From assembly GCA_900548495.1 (NCBI GenBank), contig URKT01000040.1, positions 1-18,689 of the forward strand: DNA of 18,689 nucleotides, written 5' to 3'. Shown here piece by piece: positions 6,826 to 13,359 of the stretch. The translations under genes were made by a program, and so were the position numbers. Position 1 is the first letter of the stretch; every line of letters starts with the position of its first letter. Under the pieces are notes generated by a model that was given only the letters and a program-made list of their open reading frames with translations, did no database searches and had not been told where the DNA came from. The DNA is from an uncultured Collinsella sp. (lineage in GTDB: Bacteria; Actinomycetota; Coriobacteriia; Coriobacteriales; Coriobacteriaceae).

Positions 6826-7398
6826 ATGTCTCAGAACACCACCGCCGCCCAGCCCCGCACCGTCCAGACCGCCGACCGCGGCAAACTCGACGTCCGTGCT
6901 CTCGTCCTGCTCGCCATCCTGCTCGCCGCCGGCTTCATCCTCAACTTCACCGTCGGCAAGGCCATCTCGGGCATCTCGGGCGGCATGATCAGCCCCGAGT
7001 TCATCATCTCGGCCTTCTGCCTCACCATCCTGGTCGTTCGCCCCAACATCGGCCAGGCGCTCGTCATTGGCCTCATCTCAGCTGCCGTGATCCAGATCAC
7101 CACCACTTCGCCGTTCGTCGATTTTGCCGCCGAGGGCATCGCCGCCATGCTCATGGCCGGCATCGTCAACGCCGCCGGCAAGAACGGTCAGGTCAAGCCC
7201 GCCATCGCCATTGTTGCAACCTTCCTGACCACCTTTGTCTCCGGCGTCATCTTCATGGTCATCAAGATGGCCATGCTCGGCGTGGTAGGCGAGCTCGCCG
7301 CCGCCATGCTGCCCGTCGTCGCCATGACCGCCGTCTTTAACGCCATTCTGGTCGGCGCCCTCTATCTGCCCATCCAGAAGGCCCTGAAGCTCAACTAA
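6826..7398 (+). CDS. ECF transporter S component, probably for tryptophan (TrpP-like)
   Basis: S components are small membrane proteins that bind the substrate and dock on the shared ECF module. The 190-residue product has a polar N-terminus and about five or six hydrophobic segments (residues 26-44, 60-75, 80-100, 105-122, 127-160, 165-185). It contains GGMISPEF and VRPNIGQALVIGLISA, resembling the S-fold of TrpP-type proteins as I remember them. Start at 6826 is set by AAAGGA eight bases upstream. A longer open frame from 6709 would run through the terminator and is wrong. The ATPase and T genes follow, so this is a dedicated S-A-T set. Substrate assignment to tryptophan rests mainly on the WWW leader and attenuator upstream and is inference. 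Confidence 0.82.
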   Translation: MSQNTTAAQPRTVQTADRGKLDVRALVLLAILLAAGFILNFTVGKAISGISGGMISPEFIISAFCLTILVVRPNIGQALVIGLISAAVIQITTTSPFVDFAAEGIAAMLMAGIVNAAGKNGQVKPAIAIVATFLTTFVSGVIFMVIKMAMLGVVGELAAAMLPVVAMTAVFNAILVGALYLPIQKALKLN

Positions 7399-7404
7399 CC
7401 TGCT

Positions 7405-7505
7405 CGGCTTTACGAGCCACCCCATCTTGGCGTTCATTCGTCGCTCGCGTACCCAAGTACGCTTCGTTCCTCTTTCGCGCCAACCTGGGGCACCTCGTAA
7501 AGCCG
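7405..7505 (+). repeat. Long palindromic repeat element, copy B
   Basis: The outer arms CGGCTTTACGAG (7405-7416) and its exact complement (7494-7505) enclose inner pairs CCCCA/TGGGG (7420-7424 with 7486-7490), TTGGCG/CGCCAA (7427-7432 with 7478-7483) and the central hairpin GCGTAC-CCAA-GTACGC (7447-7462). Bases 7431-7484 match copy A at 46 of 54 positions. It lies 6 bases after the S gene stop codon, in the intercistronic gap before the ATPase gene, sense to the operon. Confidence 0.75.
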
Positions 7506-7550
7506 TCTCCGTACTTCACCACCAAAGACTGTCCCAAACAACGAGCTCAT

Positions 7551-7586
7551 GGACGTTCTTATAAGGCTCGTCATTCAAGAACGTCC
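7551..7586 (+). promoter_or_regulatory. Hairpin before the ECF ATPase gene
   Basis: GGACGTTCTT (7551-7560) pairs perfectly with 7577-7586 across a 16-base loop, ending 10 bases before the AAAGG ribosome site of the ATPase gene. It may modulate the relative expression of S and A genes. There is no T-run. Confidence 0.4.
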
Positions 7587-7606
7587 GATGACTATGAAAG
7601 GTATCC

Positions 7607-9322
7607 ATGGAAACGATCATCAACGTCGACGATGTCTCGTTCTCCTATGGAACGCAGACCGAGCAGGCGGTCAGCCACATCTCGCTCAGCGTAAACAAGG
7701 GAGATTTCATCGGCATCATCGGGCCCTCGGGCGCCGTGCCCCACCACTACACCGGCACGTTCTTTGGGTCCGTCATGGTCGACGGCCACGACACCTGCGA
7801 AGTCTCGCTCACCGACGTGTCGCAAATCGTCGGCAGTGTGCTGCAGGATATCGACACGCAGATGGTCGCTTCGGTCGTCGAGGACGAGATGCTCTTTGGC
7901 CTCGAGAACTTTGGCGTTCCCCACGACCAGATCGAGCAGCGCGTGAGCGAAACGCTCGAGACCGTCGGCATCAGCGACCTGCGCGACCGCGAGATCGCCA
8001 CCCTCTCGGGCGGACAGAAGCAAAAGGTAGCCATCGCCGCCATCCTCGCCATGCGTCCGCGCGTCTTGGTTCTCGACGAGCCCACCGCGGCACTCGACCC
8101 CGCTAGCTCCACGTTGGTCTTCGAGACGCTGCGTGAGGCAAACCGCGCACTTGAAATCACCATCGTCGTCGTTGAGCAAAAGGTCGCCCTGCTCTCGGAG
8201 TACTGCAACCGCGTGCTCGTGCTCAACCATGGCGAAATCGCGCTGCAGGGCGAGCCACACGAGGTCTTCGCACGCACCGACGAGCTTCGCACCATCGGCG
8301 TCGATTGTCCGCGCGCCACGCGCATCTTCAACAGCCTCGAGACCGATGGCTTGGTAAGCGGCATGCCCTGTCTGGATGTCGACGAGGCAGAACGCCTAAT
8401 CACGGAAATCGTCGACCCCGACCGTGCGACAAGCGACACCCGGGCGCCCGCAGGCTCCCCGCACGCGCCATCGCTGCGCCCGCATGCGAAAGACGCCGAG
8501 CCGGTGCTCACCTTTGACCATGTCGAATTTTCCTACCCCCATGGAGGCGCCGCCGTTCACGACCTCAACTTGACGCTCTACCCCGGCGAGCTCGTGGGCA
8601 TTGTCGGCCAAAACGGAGCCGGCAAAACCACGCTCACCAAACTGCTCACGGGTTTGCTCAAGCCCGCATCGGGCAGCGTACGCGTTACGGGCTTGGACAC
8701 GGCATCGGTTCCCACGAGCCGCATCGCACGCGAAGTGGCAACGCTTTTCCAGAACCCCGACCGCCAAATCTGCAAAGACACCGTGCTCGACGAGGTCGCC
8801 TTTGGTCTAGAACTTGCCGGCATCGACCGCGCCGAAGCCCTGCGTCGCGCCCAGCTCGTCATCGACCGCTTTGGCTTGCCGGCCGACGAGGCGCCCTTCT
8901 CGCTCTCGCGCGGCCAGCGACAAATGGTGGCGCTTGCCTCCGTCGTAGTGGTTGAGCCCAAGATCGTCGTGCTCGACGAGCCCACGAGCGGCCTTGATTA
9001 CCGCGAGTGCATGACCGTCATGGAAACGGTGCGTACCATGGCCGAGCGCGGCTGCGCTGTAATCATGGTCTGCCACGACATGGAAGTCGTCTCCGACTTT
9101 GCCGAGCGCATCGTAGTCATGGCCGACGGCCGCATCCTCGAGCGCGGCCGCACGCACGAGCTGTTCTCGGACATCGAGCTCATGCAGCGCGCCTACGTTG
9201 AGCCGCCCCAGGTCATAGAGCTTTCTCGTCGCCTGGCATCCTCTGTCTCTCCCGCCTTTGCACAGGTGAGCGAGGTCACCGATATCGTTCGCATTACCGA
9301 GGGGATGGTCCACCGTGGTTAA
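7607..9322 (+). CDS. Fused double ECF ATPase (EcfA1A2-like) lacking the first Walker A motif
   Basis: The 571-residue protein joins two ABC ATPase domains that power the ECF transporter. Domain 1 (about 1-235) has a Q-loop (Gln80), LSGGQ (133-137) and VLVLDEP (153-159). Its P-loop reads GIIGPSGAVPHHYTG (36-50): the GKST and the helix after it, roughly 12-13 residues, are absent without loss of frame. The switch histidine is also Gln191 (VVVEQKV). Domain 2 (about 298-530) is intact: GQNGAGKT (334-341), Gln382, LSRGQ (433-437), VVLDEP (454-459) and His490. The ribosome site AAAGG is 5 bases before the ATG. It overlaps the T gene by 8 bases, implying coupled translation. Domain 1 alone could not bind ATP normally; a single working ATP site (Walker A of domain 2 with LSGGQ of domain 1) would remain. 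A real deletion or an assembly error are both possible. Confidence 0.88.
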   Translation: METIINVDDVSFSYGTQTEQAVSHISLSVNKGDFIGIIGPSGAVPHHYTGTFFGSVMVDGHDTCEVSLTDVSQIVGSVLQDIDTQMVASVVEDEMLFGLENFGVPHDQIEQRVSETLETVGISDLRDREIATLSGGQKQKVAIAAILAMRPRVLVLDEPTAALDPASSTLVFETLREANRALEITIVVVEQKVALLSEYCNRVLVLNHGEIALQGEPHEVFARTDELRTIGVDCPRATRIFNSLETDGLVSGMPCLDVDEAERLITEIVDPDRATSDTRAPAGSPHAPSLRPHAKDAEPVLTFDHVEFSYPHGGAAVHDLNLTLYPGELVGIVGQNGAGKTTLTKLLTGLLKPASGSVRVTGLDTASVPTSRIAREVATLFQNPDRQICKDTVLDEVAFGLELAGIDRAEALRRAQLVIDRFGLPADEAPFSLSRGQRQMVALASVVVVEPKIVVLDEPTSGLDYRECMTVMETVRTMAERGCAVIMVCHDMEVVSDFAERIVVMADGRILERGRTHELFSDIELMQRAYVEPPQVIELSRRLASSVSPAFAQVSEVTDIVRITEGMVHRG

Positions 9323-10061
9323 CGTCATCGACTACATGCCGGGCGATACGCTGCTGCATCGTCTGAACCCCGTCGTCAAACTGGGCCTCGCCGCCGCCAT
9401 CATCATCGGCATCTTTTTGTCCGACACCTACGTGGCGCTGCTGGGCTTTTTGGCACTCACCCTTGCACTGGGTGCCTATGCCGGCGTCGTCGACCATCTG
9501 CTCTCGCTGCTCAAGTTGCTGATTCCGCTCGCGCTTATCATGCTGGTGCTCCAGTTGGCCTTTATGCGTGATGGCAACGTGGTGTGGGGTTTCATCACCG
9601 ACACGGGCCTCATTACCGGATCGAAGGCCTGCCTGCGCCTGCTGGGCGTGGCGTTGCCACTCATCCTCATGCTCATGGTGACCAAGCTCAACGACCTCGC
9701 CAACGCTTGCGTCGAGGTGCTGCACGTGCCATATCGCTATGCCTTCACCTTTACCACGGCGCTGCGTTTTGTGCCGGTATTTGGCCAGGAAATGAACGCC
9801 ATCATGGAGGCGCAGACTGCACGCGGCGTCGAATACGACACTAAGAATCCCGTCAAGAAACTCAAACTCATGCTGCCGCTGTGTGTGCCGCTGCTTATCT
9901 CGAGCGTGGGCAAGACCGATGCCACCGCGCTTGCCGCCGAGCAGCGCGGCTTCTATCTGCGTACGCGCGCCAGCTCGTACAAGCGCTACCCCATCAAGGG
10001 CCTAGACATCGCCGTACTCATCATCAGCATCGCCCTTATCGCCATCGGCTTCCTGTTCTAG
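9315..10061 (+). CDS. ECF transporter T component (EcfT-like)
   Basis: EcfT is the transmembrane coupling protein that links the ATPases to the S component. The 248-residue product has the usual opening NVIDYMPGDTLLHRLNPVVKL, several membrane segments (about 23-57, 62-84, 100-125, 232-248) and the two coupling-helix motifs AQTARG (166-171) and AAEQRG (207-212), whose Arg-Gly pairs contact the ATPases. Translation starts at GTG 9315, inside the last codons of the ATPase gene (8-base overlap). The family's N-terminus begins exactly here, so the GTG is preferred over the downstream ATG at Met8. It is the last gene of the operon and is followed by a strong terminator. Confidence 0.92.
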   Translation: MVNVIDYMPGDTLLHRLNPVVKLGLAAAIIIGIFLSDTYVALLGFLALTLALGAYAGVVDHLLSLLKLLIPLALIMLVLQLAFMRDGNVVWGFITDTGLITGSKACLRLLGVALPLILMLMVTKLNDLANACVEVLHVPYRYAFTFTTALRFVPVFGQEMNAIMEAQTARGVEYDTKNPVKKLKLMLPLCVPLLISSVGKTDATALAAEQRGFYLRTRASSYKRYPIKGLDIAVLIISIALIAIGFLF

Positions 10062-10089
10062 CAATCGCTGGCAGCAACCGGCAAATGCA

Positions 10090-10126
10090 AAAGGCCTCGG
10101 CTCGCACCAAACGAGCCGAGGCCTTT
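10090..10126. terminator. Terminator between ecfT and the racemase gene
   Basis: A perfect 15-bp stem (AAAGGCCTCGGCTCG, 10090-10104, with 10112-10126) has a 7-base loop. It lies between convergent genes and probably serves both strands; T-rich bases flank it on both sides. Confidence 0.85.
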
Positions 10127-10144
10127 ACTGTTTTCCCAGATAAT

Positions 10145-10179
10145 ACCTGTCAAAATAAACCTGTCCCTTTTTGGCAGGT
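10145..10179. repeat. Small REP-like hairpin with repeated ACCTGTC
   Basis: ACCTGTC occurs at 10145-10151 and 10159-10165. The second copy folds with GGCAGGT (10173-10179) around CTTTTT, with one bulged base. It lies 6 bases from the racemase stop codon. It may be an extra minus-strand terminator or a dispersed REP-type unit. Only one example is in this window. Confidence 0.35.
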
Positions 10180-10185
10180 CGGAAG

Positions 10186-10932
10186 CTAGAGGCGGTAGGG
10201 GACGCCGCTGCGGATGATGGATTCGCGCACCAGGACATCCATCGCATCGAGGGTGATCTCGGGCATCTCGCGATACTTCTGCAACACCGAAAGCTCCGTG
10301 CAGGCCAGGATGACGCGGTCGCAGCCTCTACGGGCGAACTCCCACATCACACGGTCGAACTTATCCATATCGGGCTCGCGACCGGCCTTCACATCGTCGT
10401 AGATGAGCGACATCACGTCGGCCTGACGCTTTTCGCTGGGATATACGACCTCAACGCCCGCAGCCTCGCATTCGCGGCCGTAGACGCCCGCGCCCACGGT
10501 GCCATCGGTTCCCATGATGCCAATCTTGTGCACCGGCTCGGCCGGCATACTCAGGTTGGGGTCGAACTCGCACTCCCCCATCACCGCGCCGGCCAGAGCA
10601 TAGCGCACCGACTCGCGCGGCATGTGGATAATCGGCACCTTCGTAAACGACTGGATCTGGTCGTAGAAGTAGTGTGACGTGTTGCAGGGAATCGCTATGT
10701 GCGCGCAGCCCAGCGACTCGAGCGCTTGGGCGCACTCCTTCATAGTCGCCAGCAGCTTGGCATGCTCGCCGGTCTTAATGGCCAGCGTGCGGTCGGGCAT
10801 GGTCGACTTGGAAAGCACCACCATGTCGATATGTTCCTGATCGCAGGCAGCAGCCGTGTGGCGCACCACCTGGTCGTAGTAATACGACGTGGCCTCGGCG
10901 CCCATGCCGCCGATAACTCCCAGCTTTTCCAT
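10186..10932 (-). CDS. Aspartate/glutamate racemase family protein
   Basis: Members interconvert L- and D-aspartate or glutamate without a cofactor, using two cysteines. The 248-residue protein begins MEKLGVIGGMG, and has both catalytic positions: Cys83 in IPCNTSH and Cys211 in LACTEL. It also has the family blocks STMPDRT (43-49) and GIMGTDGTV (138-146). Start at 10932 is fixed by AAGGAGG eight-to-ten bases upstream; an open frame 28 codons longer has no such site. It follows the ATP-grasp ligase gene by 84 bases on the same strand. TATGAT lies in the gap, so the racemase may have an extra promoter. Together with the ligase, an aspartate racemase role (making D-Asp) is the best guess. Confidence 0.9.
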   Translation of the reverse strand: MEKLGVIGGMGAEATSYYYDQVVRHTAAACDQEHIDMVVLSKSTMPDRTLAIKTGEHAKLLATMKECAQALESLGCAHIAIPCNTSHYFYDQIQSFTKVPIIHMPRESVRYALAGAVMGECEFDPNLSMPAEPVHKIGIMGTDGTVGAGVYGRECEAAGVEVVYPSEKRQADVMSLIYDDVKAGREPDMDKFDRVMWEFARRGCDRVILACTELSVLQKYREMPEITLDAMDVLVRESIIRSGVPYRL

Positions 10933-10977
10933 CGCCGCCTCCTTGGTGACGCTTGCGCAATTGCGCGTATCATACCC

Positions 10978-11007
10978 GCGCCCGCCCGATGCAAACCGGA
11001 CGGGCGC
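10978..11007 (-). promoter_or_regulatory. GC hairpin and possible promoter between ligase and racemase
   Basis: The arms 10978-10988 and 10997-11007 pair with one mismatch (GCGCCCG/CGGGCGC plus CCG/CGG). On the minus strand TATGAT follows (about 10975-10970), then the palindrome GCGCAATTGCGC. It could be a partial terminator with a new start for the racemase. Confidence 0.35.
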
Positions 11008-11016
11008 CGCACTCAT

Positions 11017-12273
11017 CTACTTGTAATACGTCTTGAACAGCTTAAAGTGGCGCAGCTTGGTGTGCCACATGCGCAGCCAGCGGTTAAAGACAAAGTCTCC
11101 CTTCATAAACGAAGGGTCGGCGCCCTTGCCTTCCTTGTCCAGGCGATGCACCTTCGCGCGCAACTCGGGATCCTTGACGTACTTGTCGACGACGCCCATG
11201 GGAACGACCATCCACAGGGCCTCGTCCTGCGCAGTCACAAACTCCGGCTCAAACGGGCGGTTGAGCACATACTCGTCCACCACATATTTGGCAACGTTAA
11301 AGCCGCTGTTGGTAACGTAGTAGTTGCTGCGGCCCTGGCGCGTGTTGAAATCGAAGAACTTAAACGAGCCATCGCGCTCGTCGTACTTAACGTCAAAGTT
11401 GGAATAGCCCACAAAGTGAAGGTCCTCGAGCAACTTGCGCACGCCGCCCATGAGCTCGTCGTTGGGCTCGGTAATGATACAGGCATGGTTGCCGACACCG
11501 TGGGGCTGATGCTCCTCGAGCAGCACATGGCCCAGGCACATCATGCGAACCTTGCCGTCGCGGTCGGAATAGCTGGTGAGCACGCGCATGTACTCGTCGT
11601 TGCCGGGCACGCGATCCTGCAAGATCAGGTCGTCAGTGTAGCCGCTAGCATACGAGTCGCGAATGACCTGTTCCAGCTCGGCACGGTCGGCAATCTCATA
11701 GGCCTTCTTCTGGCCCTCGAACTCGTGCTGCCACCACATGATGCCGTCGGAAGGCTTCAGGATCATCGGGTAAGGAAAATCGATCTGGTCGAGCACTTCG
11801 GCAGGTGCCTCGCCTTGGGTGTTCAGCATCGCCATGGTGAAGGTAAAGGTATGCGGATAGGGCACGCCATGCTTCTCGCACAGCTCGTAGAAGATCTCCT
11901 TCTTCTGGCACTGCTCAAGCATGCTATAGGGCGCGTAAGGCGCAACGATGTTATCCGCCAGCTCGTTGGCATCCTTGGCCTGAGCCACCAGGGCAACATA
12001 GTTATCGCCGCAGCCCATCAGGACAATCGTCTTGTCGGCATGTGCCCGAGCGATACCGTTGACGGTCTTAAGCATCACGGGCATGGTATCGATATCCACG
12101 TTGGGCGTGTAATCGATAATTTGGCTGCGATACGCGGGGCCGGTCTGGTACTTGCCAAAGACCAGGCTCTTAACCCGATACTCCTCGTAGAAAGCGCGCG
12201 CCACTGAATACGCGTTGATGTCGCCGCCGAGCAGCACGGGGATAAACTCGCGCTCTGTAAACTGCAATGCCAT
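11017..12273 (-). CDS. ATP-grasp carboxylate-amine ligase, candidate D-aspartate ligase
   Basis: ATP-grasp ligases join a carboxylate to an amine via an acyl phosphate. The 418-residue product opens with a pre-ATP-grasp alpha/beta domain (FIPVLLGGDINAYSVARAFYEEY). The ATP-grasp core has YPMILKPSDGIMWW (Lys173 as the ATP lysine), LILQDRVPG (about 216-224) and the metal-binding end FDFNTRQGRS (Asp308, Asn310). The GGDINAYSVARAF opening recalls the D-aspartate ligase of Enterococcus faecium (Aslfm), which adds D-Asp to the Lys of peptidoglycan precursors and lies beside an aspartate racemase. The same neighbour is present here. The start has AGGAAG seven to eight bases upstream. Another amino acid ligase function is possible; substrate is inferred from context. 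Confidence 0.85.
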   Translation of the reverse strand: MALQFTEREFIPVLLGGDINAYSVARAFYEEYRVKSLVFGKYQTGPAYRSQIIDYTPNVDIDTMPVMLKTVNGIARAHADKTIVLMGCGDNYVALVAQAKDANELADNIVAPYAPYSMLEQCQKKEIFYELCEKHGVPYPHTFTFTMAMLNTQGEAPAEVLDQIDFPYPMILKPSDGIMWWQHEFEGQKKAYEIADRAELEQVIRDSYASGYTDDLILQDRVPGNDEYMRVLTSYSDRDGKVRMMCLGHVLLEEHQPHGVGNHACIITEPNDELMGGVRKLLEDLHFVGYSNFDVKYDERDGSFKFFDFNTRQGRSNYYVTNSGFNVAKYVVDEYVLNRPFEPEFVTAQDEALWMVVPMGVVDKYVKDPELRAKVHRLDKEGKGADPSFMKGDFVFNRWLRMWHTKLRHFKLFKTYYK

Positions 12274-12329
12274 GGAAACTTCCTATCTAGAACTGCCCAC
12301 ACGACGGGCGGTCTTTGTGCAACTGATTT

Positions 12330-12355
12330 ATTCTAGCGTGCCGAGCCGCCGGCAC
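12330..12355 (-). promoter_or_regulatory. Possible promoter with a dyad upstream of the ligase gene
   Basis: On the minus strand TAGAAT (12335-12330) could be a -10 box for the ligase-racemase unit. The dyad GTGCCG-6-CGGCAC (12338-12355) sits in the spacer just upstream and could bind a regulator. The -35 box is poor. Confidence 0.3.
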
Positions 12356-12493
12356 CCAAAGCTCCACCGTATCTATGGCAATCGGCGTAATTATCCAGCA
12401 CGAAGGCGGCGATCACCGGTGTACGACAACGGGCAATGAACCCACCGTTGTTGTAGGATTCAACATGTTGCCAGCCCCGTCGAAAGGTACACT

Positions 12494-13126
12494 GTGCCCC
12501 AGGCTCATCCGATCAACAACCCCATCATTGACGCCGCAAAGCGCGAACTTGCGGATCGTGCCCAGACGGCAGCTCCCCTACGCACCGCAAACGATGCTTA
12601 CAACGGGTCTGCCCGCATCGTCTCAATCAACACGTCGGAGCACAAAGGCACGCGTAAGTCACCCGTCGCCGACGGGCACGACACCGTCATCGAGCAGTTT
12701 GGCCTCGCCTCCGATGCGCACGCCGGGCATTGGCACCGTCAGGTCTCCTTTTTAGCTGCAGAGTCTATCCAGACGGCGCAGGCGCGCGGGCTCGATGTGC
12801 ACGAGGGCGACTTTGGCGAGAACTTCACAACCCAGGGTATCAACCTGCTATCACTCCCCTTGGGCACGCAGCTCAAGCTCGGTAGCGAAGTGCTCGTCGA
12901 AATCAGCCAGATCGGCAAAGTCTGCCACACACGCTGTGCCATCTACTATCTCGCCGGCGACTGTATCTTCCCCCACGATGGCATTTTTGGCGTCGTGCTG
13001 CAGGGCGGAGAAGTCCATGTCGGTGACGACGTCCAGGTGGTCAGGCTCGGCGACGGCACCTGTTCCTTCACTCCCGCCGAGGCACTCAAAGAGGTCGAGC
13101 AGGCTCGTCGCGAAGGAACCCTGTAG
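12494..13126 (+). CDS. MOSC domain protein
   Basis: MOSC domains are found in molybdenum cofactor sulfurases and in small stand-alone proteins thought to carry sulfur or bind molybdopterin-type ligands. The 210-residue product has the stand-alone layout: RIVSINTSEHKGTRKS at the start of the domain (41-56), DAHAGHWHRQVS (74-85), GDFGENFTTQGI (105-116), LPLGTQLKLG and the conserved Cys148 in CHTRC (144-148). Start is GTG at 12494, preceded by GAAAGG with good spacing; no ATG exists before the domain. The first 38 residues are an extension of unclear role. No molybdenum cofactor genes are visible nearby, so the partner is unknown. Confidence 0.85.
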   Translation: MPQAHPINNPIIDAAKRELADRAQTAAPLRTANDAYNGSARIVSINTSEHKGTRKSPVADGHDTVIEQFGLASDAHAGHWHRQVSFLAAESIQTAQARGLDVHEGDFGENFTTQGINLLSLPLGTQLKLGSEVLVEISQIGKVCHTRCAIYYLAGDCIFPHDGIFGVVLQGGEVHVGDDVQVVRLGDGTCSFTPAEALKEVEQARREGTL

Positions 13127-13140
13127 TTGCAAAACCCCAC

Positions 13141-13182
13141 GTGAGGGCAACATTTACAGCTAAAAACCCTCACAAAGAGGGT
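13141..13182 (+). terminator. Alternative hairpins after the MOSC gene
   Basis: CCCTCAC (13167-13173) can pair with GTGAGGG (13141-13147). The overlapping ACCCTC (13166-13171) can pair instead with GAGGGT (13177-13182). The two forms exclude each other. The likely role is 3' end formation of the MOSC mRNA; a T-run is lacking. Confidence 0.35.
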
Positions 13183-13195
13183 GCCGTAACGTTAA

Positions 13196-13317
13196 AGTTG
13201 AACTCTATGGTTTCTCAACAATTCACCATTCCCGCAGGTCAAGGCCAAAGCCTCAAGTTCAACTTGACCCTTTAGAACCTTTAAGGTTCAAGTTGAGGTC
13301 GAAAGCAGTAGTAGAAT
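13196..13317 (+). promoter_or_regulatory. Dyad cluster and putative promoter of the peptidoglycan hydrolase
   Basis: Three related dyads lie here: AGTTGAACT (13196-13204), the perfect palindrome TCAAGTTCAACTTGA (13253-13267) and TCAAGTTGA (13288-13296). The last is the exact complement of 13259-13267. GAACCTTTAAGGTTC (13275-13289) is a fourth palindrome between them. TAGAAT (13312-13317) could be the -10 box 43 bases before the start codon, placing the dyads at and above the -35 region. The CTCAAGTT/AACTTGA pattern recalls MerR/SoxR-type operators, but no regulator gene of that kind is in the window. Confidence 0.5.
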
Positions 13318-13359
13318 ACACCTCGACCAATAACCTACGATTGATTGCAGAGGGACTGG

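Noticed and set aside
10978..11007. Full intrinsic terminator between ligase and racemase
   Set aside because: There is a hairpin but no T-run; the two genes most likely remain functionally linked.
10699..12207. 502-residue plus-strand ORF
   Set aside because: Antisense shadow of the racemase and ATP-grasp genes; low-complexity His/Ala/Val-rich translation and no domain.
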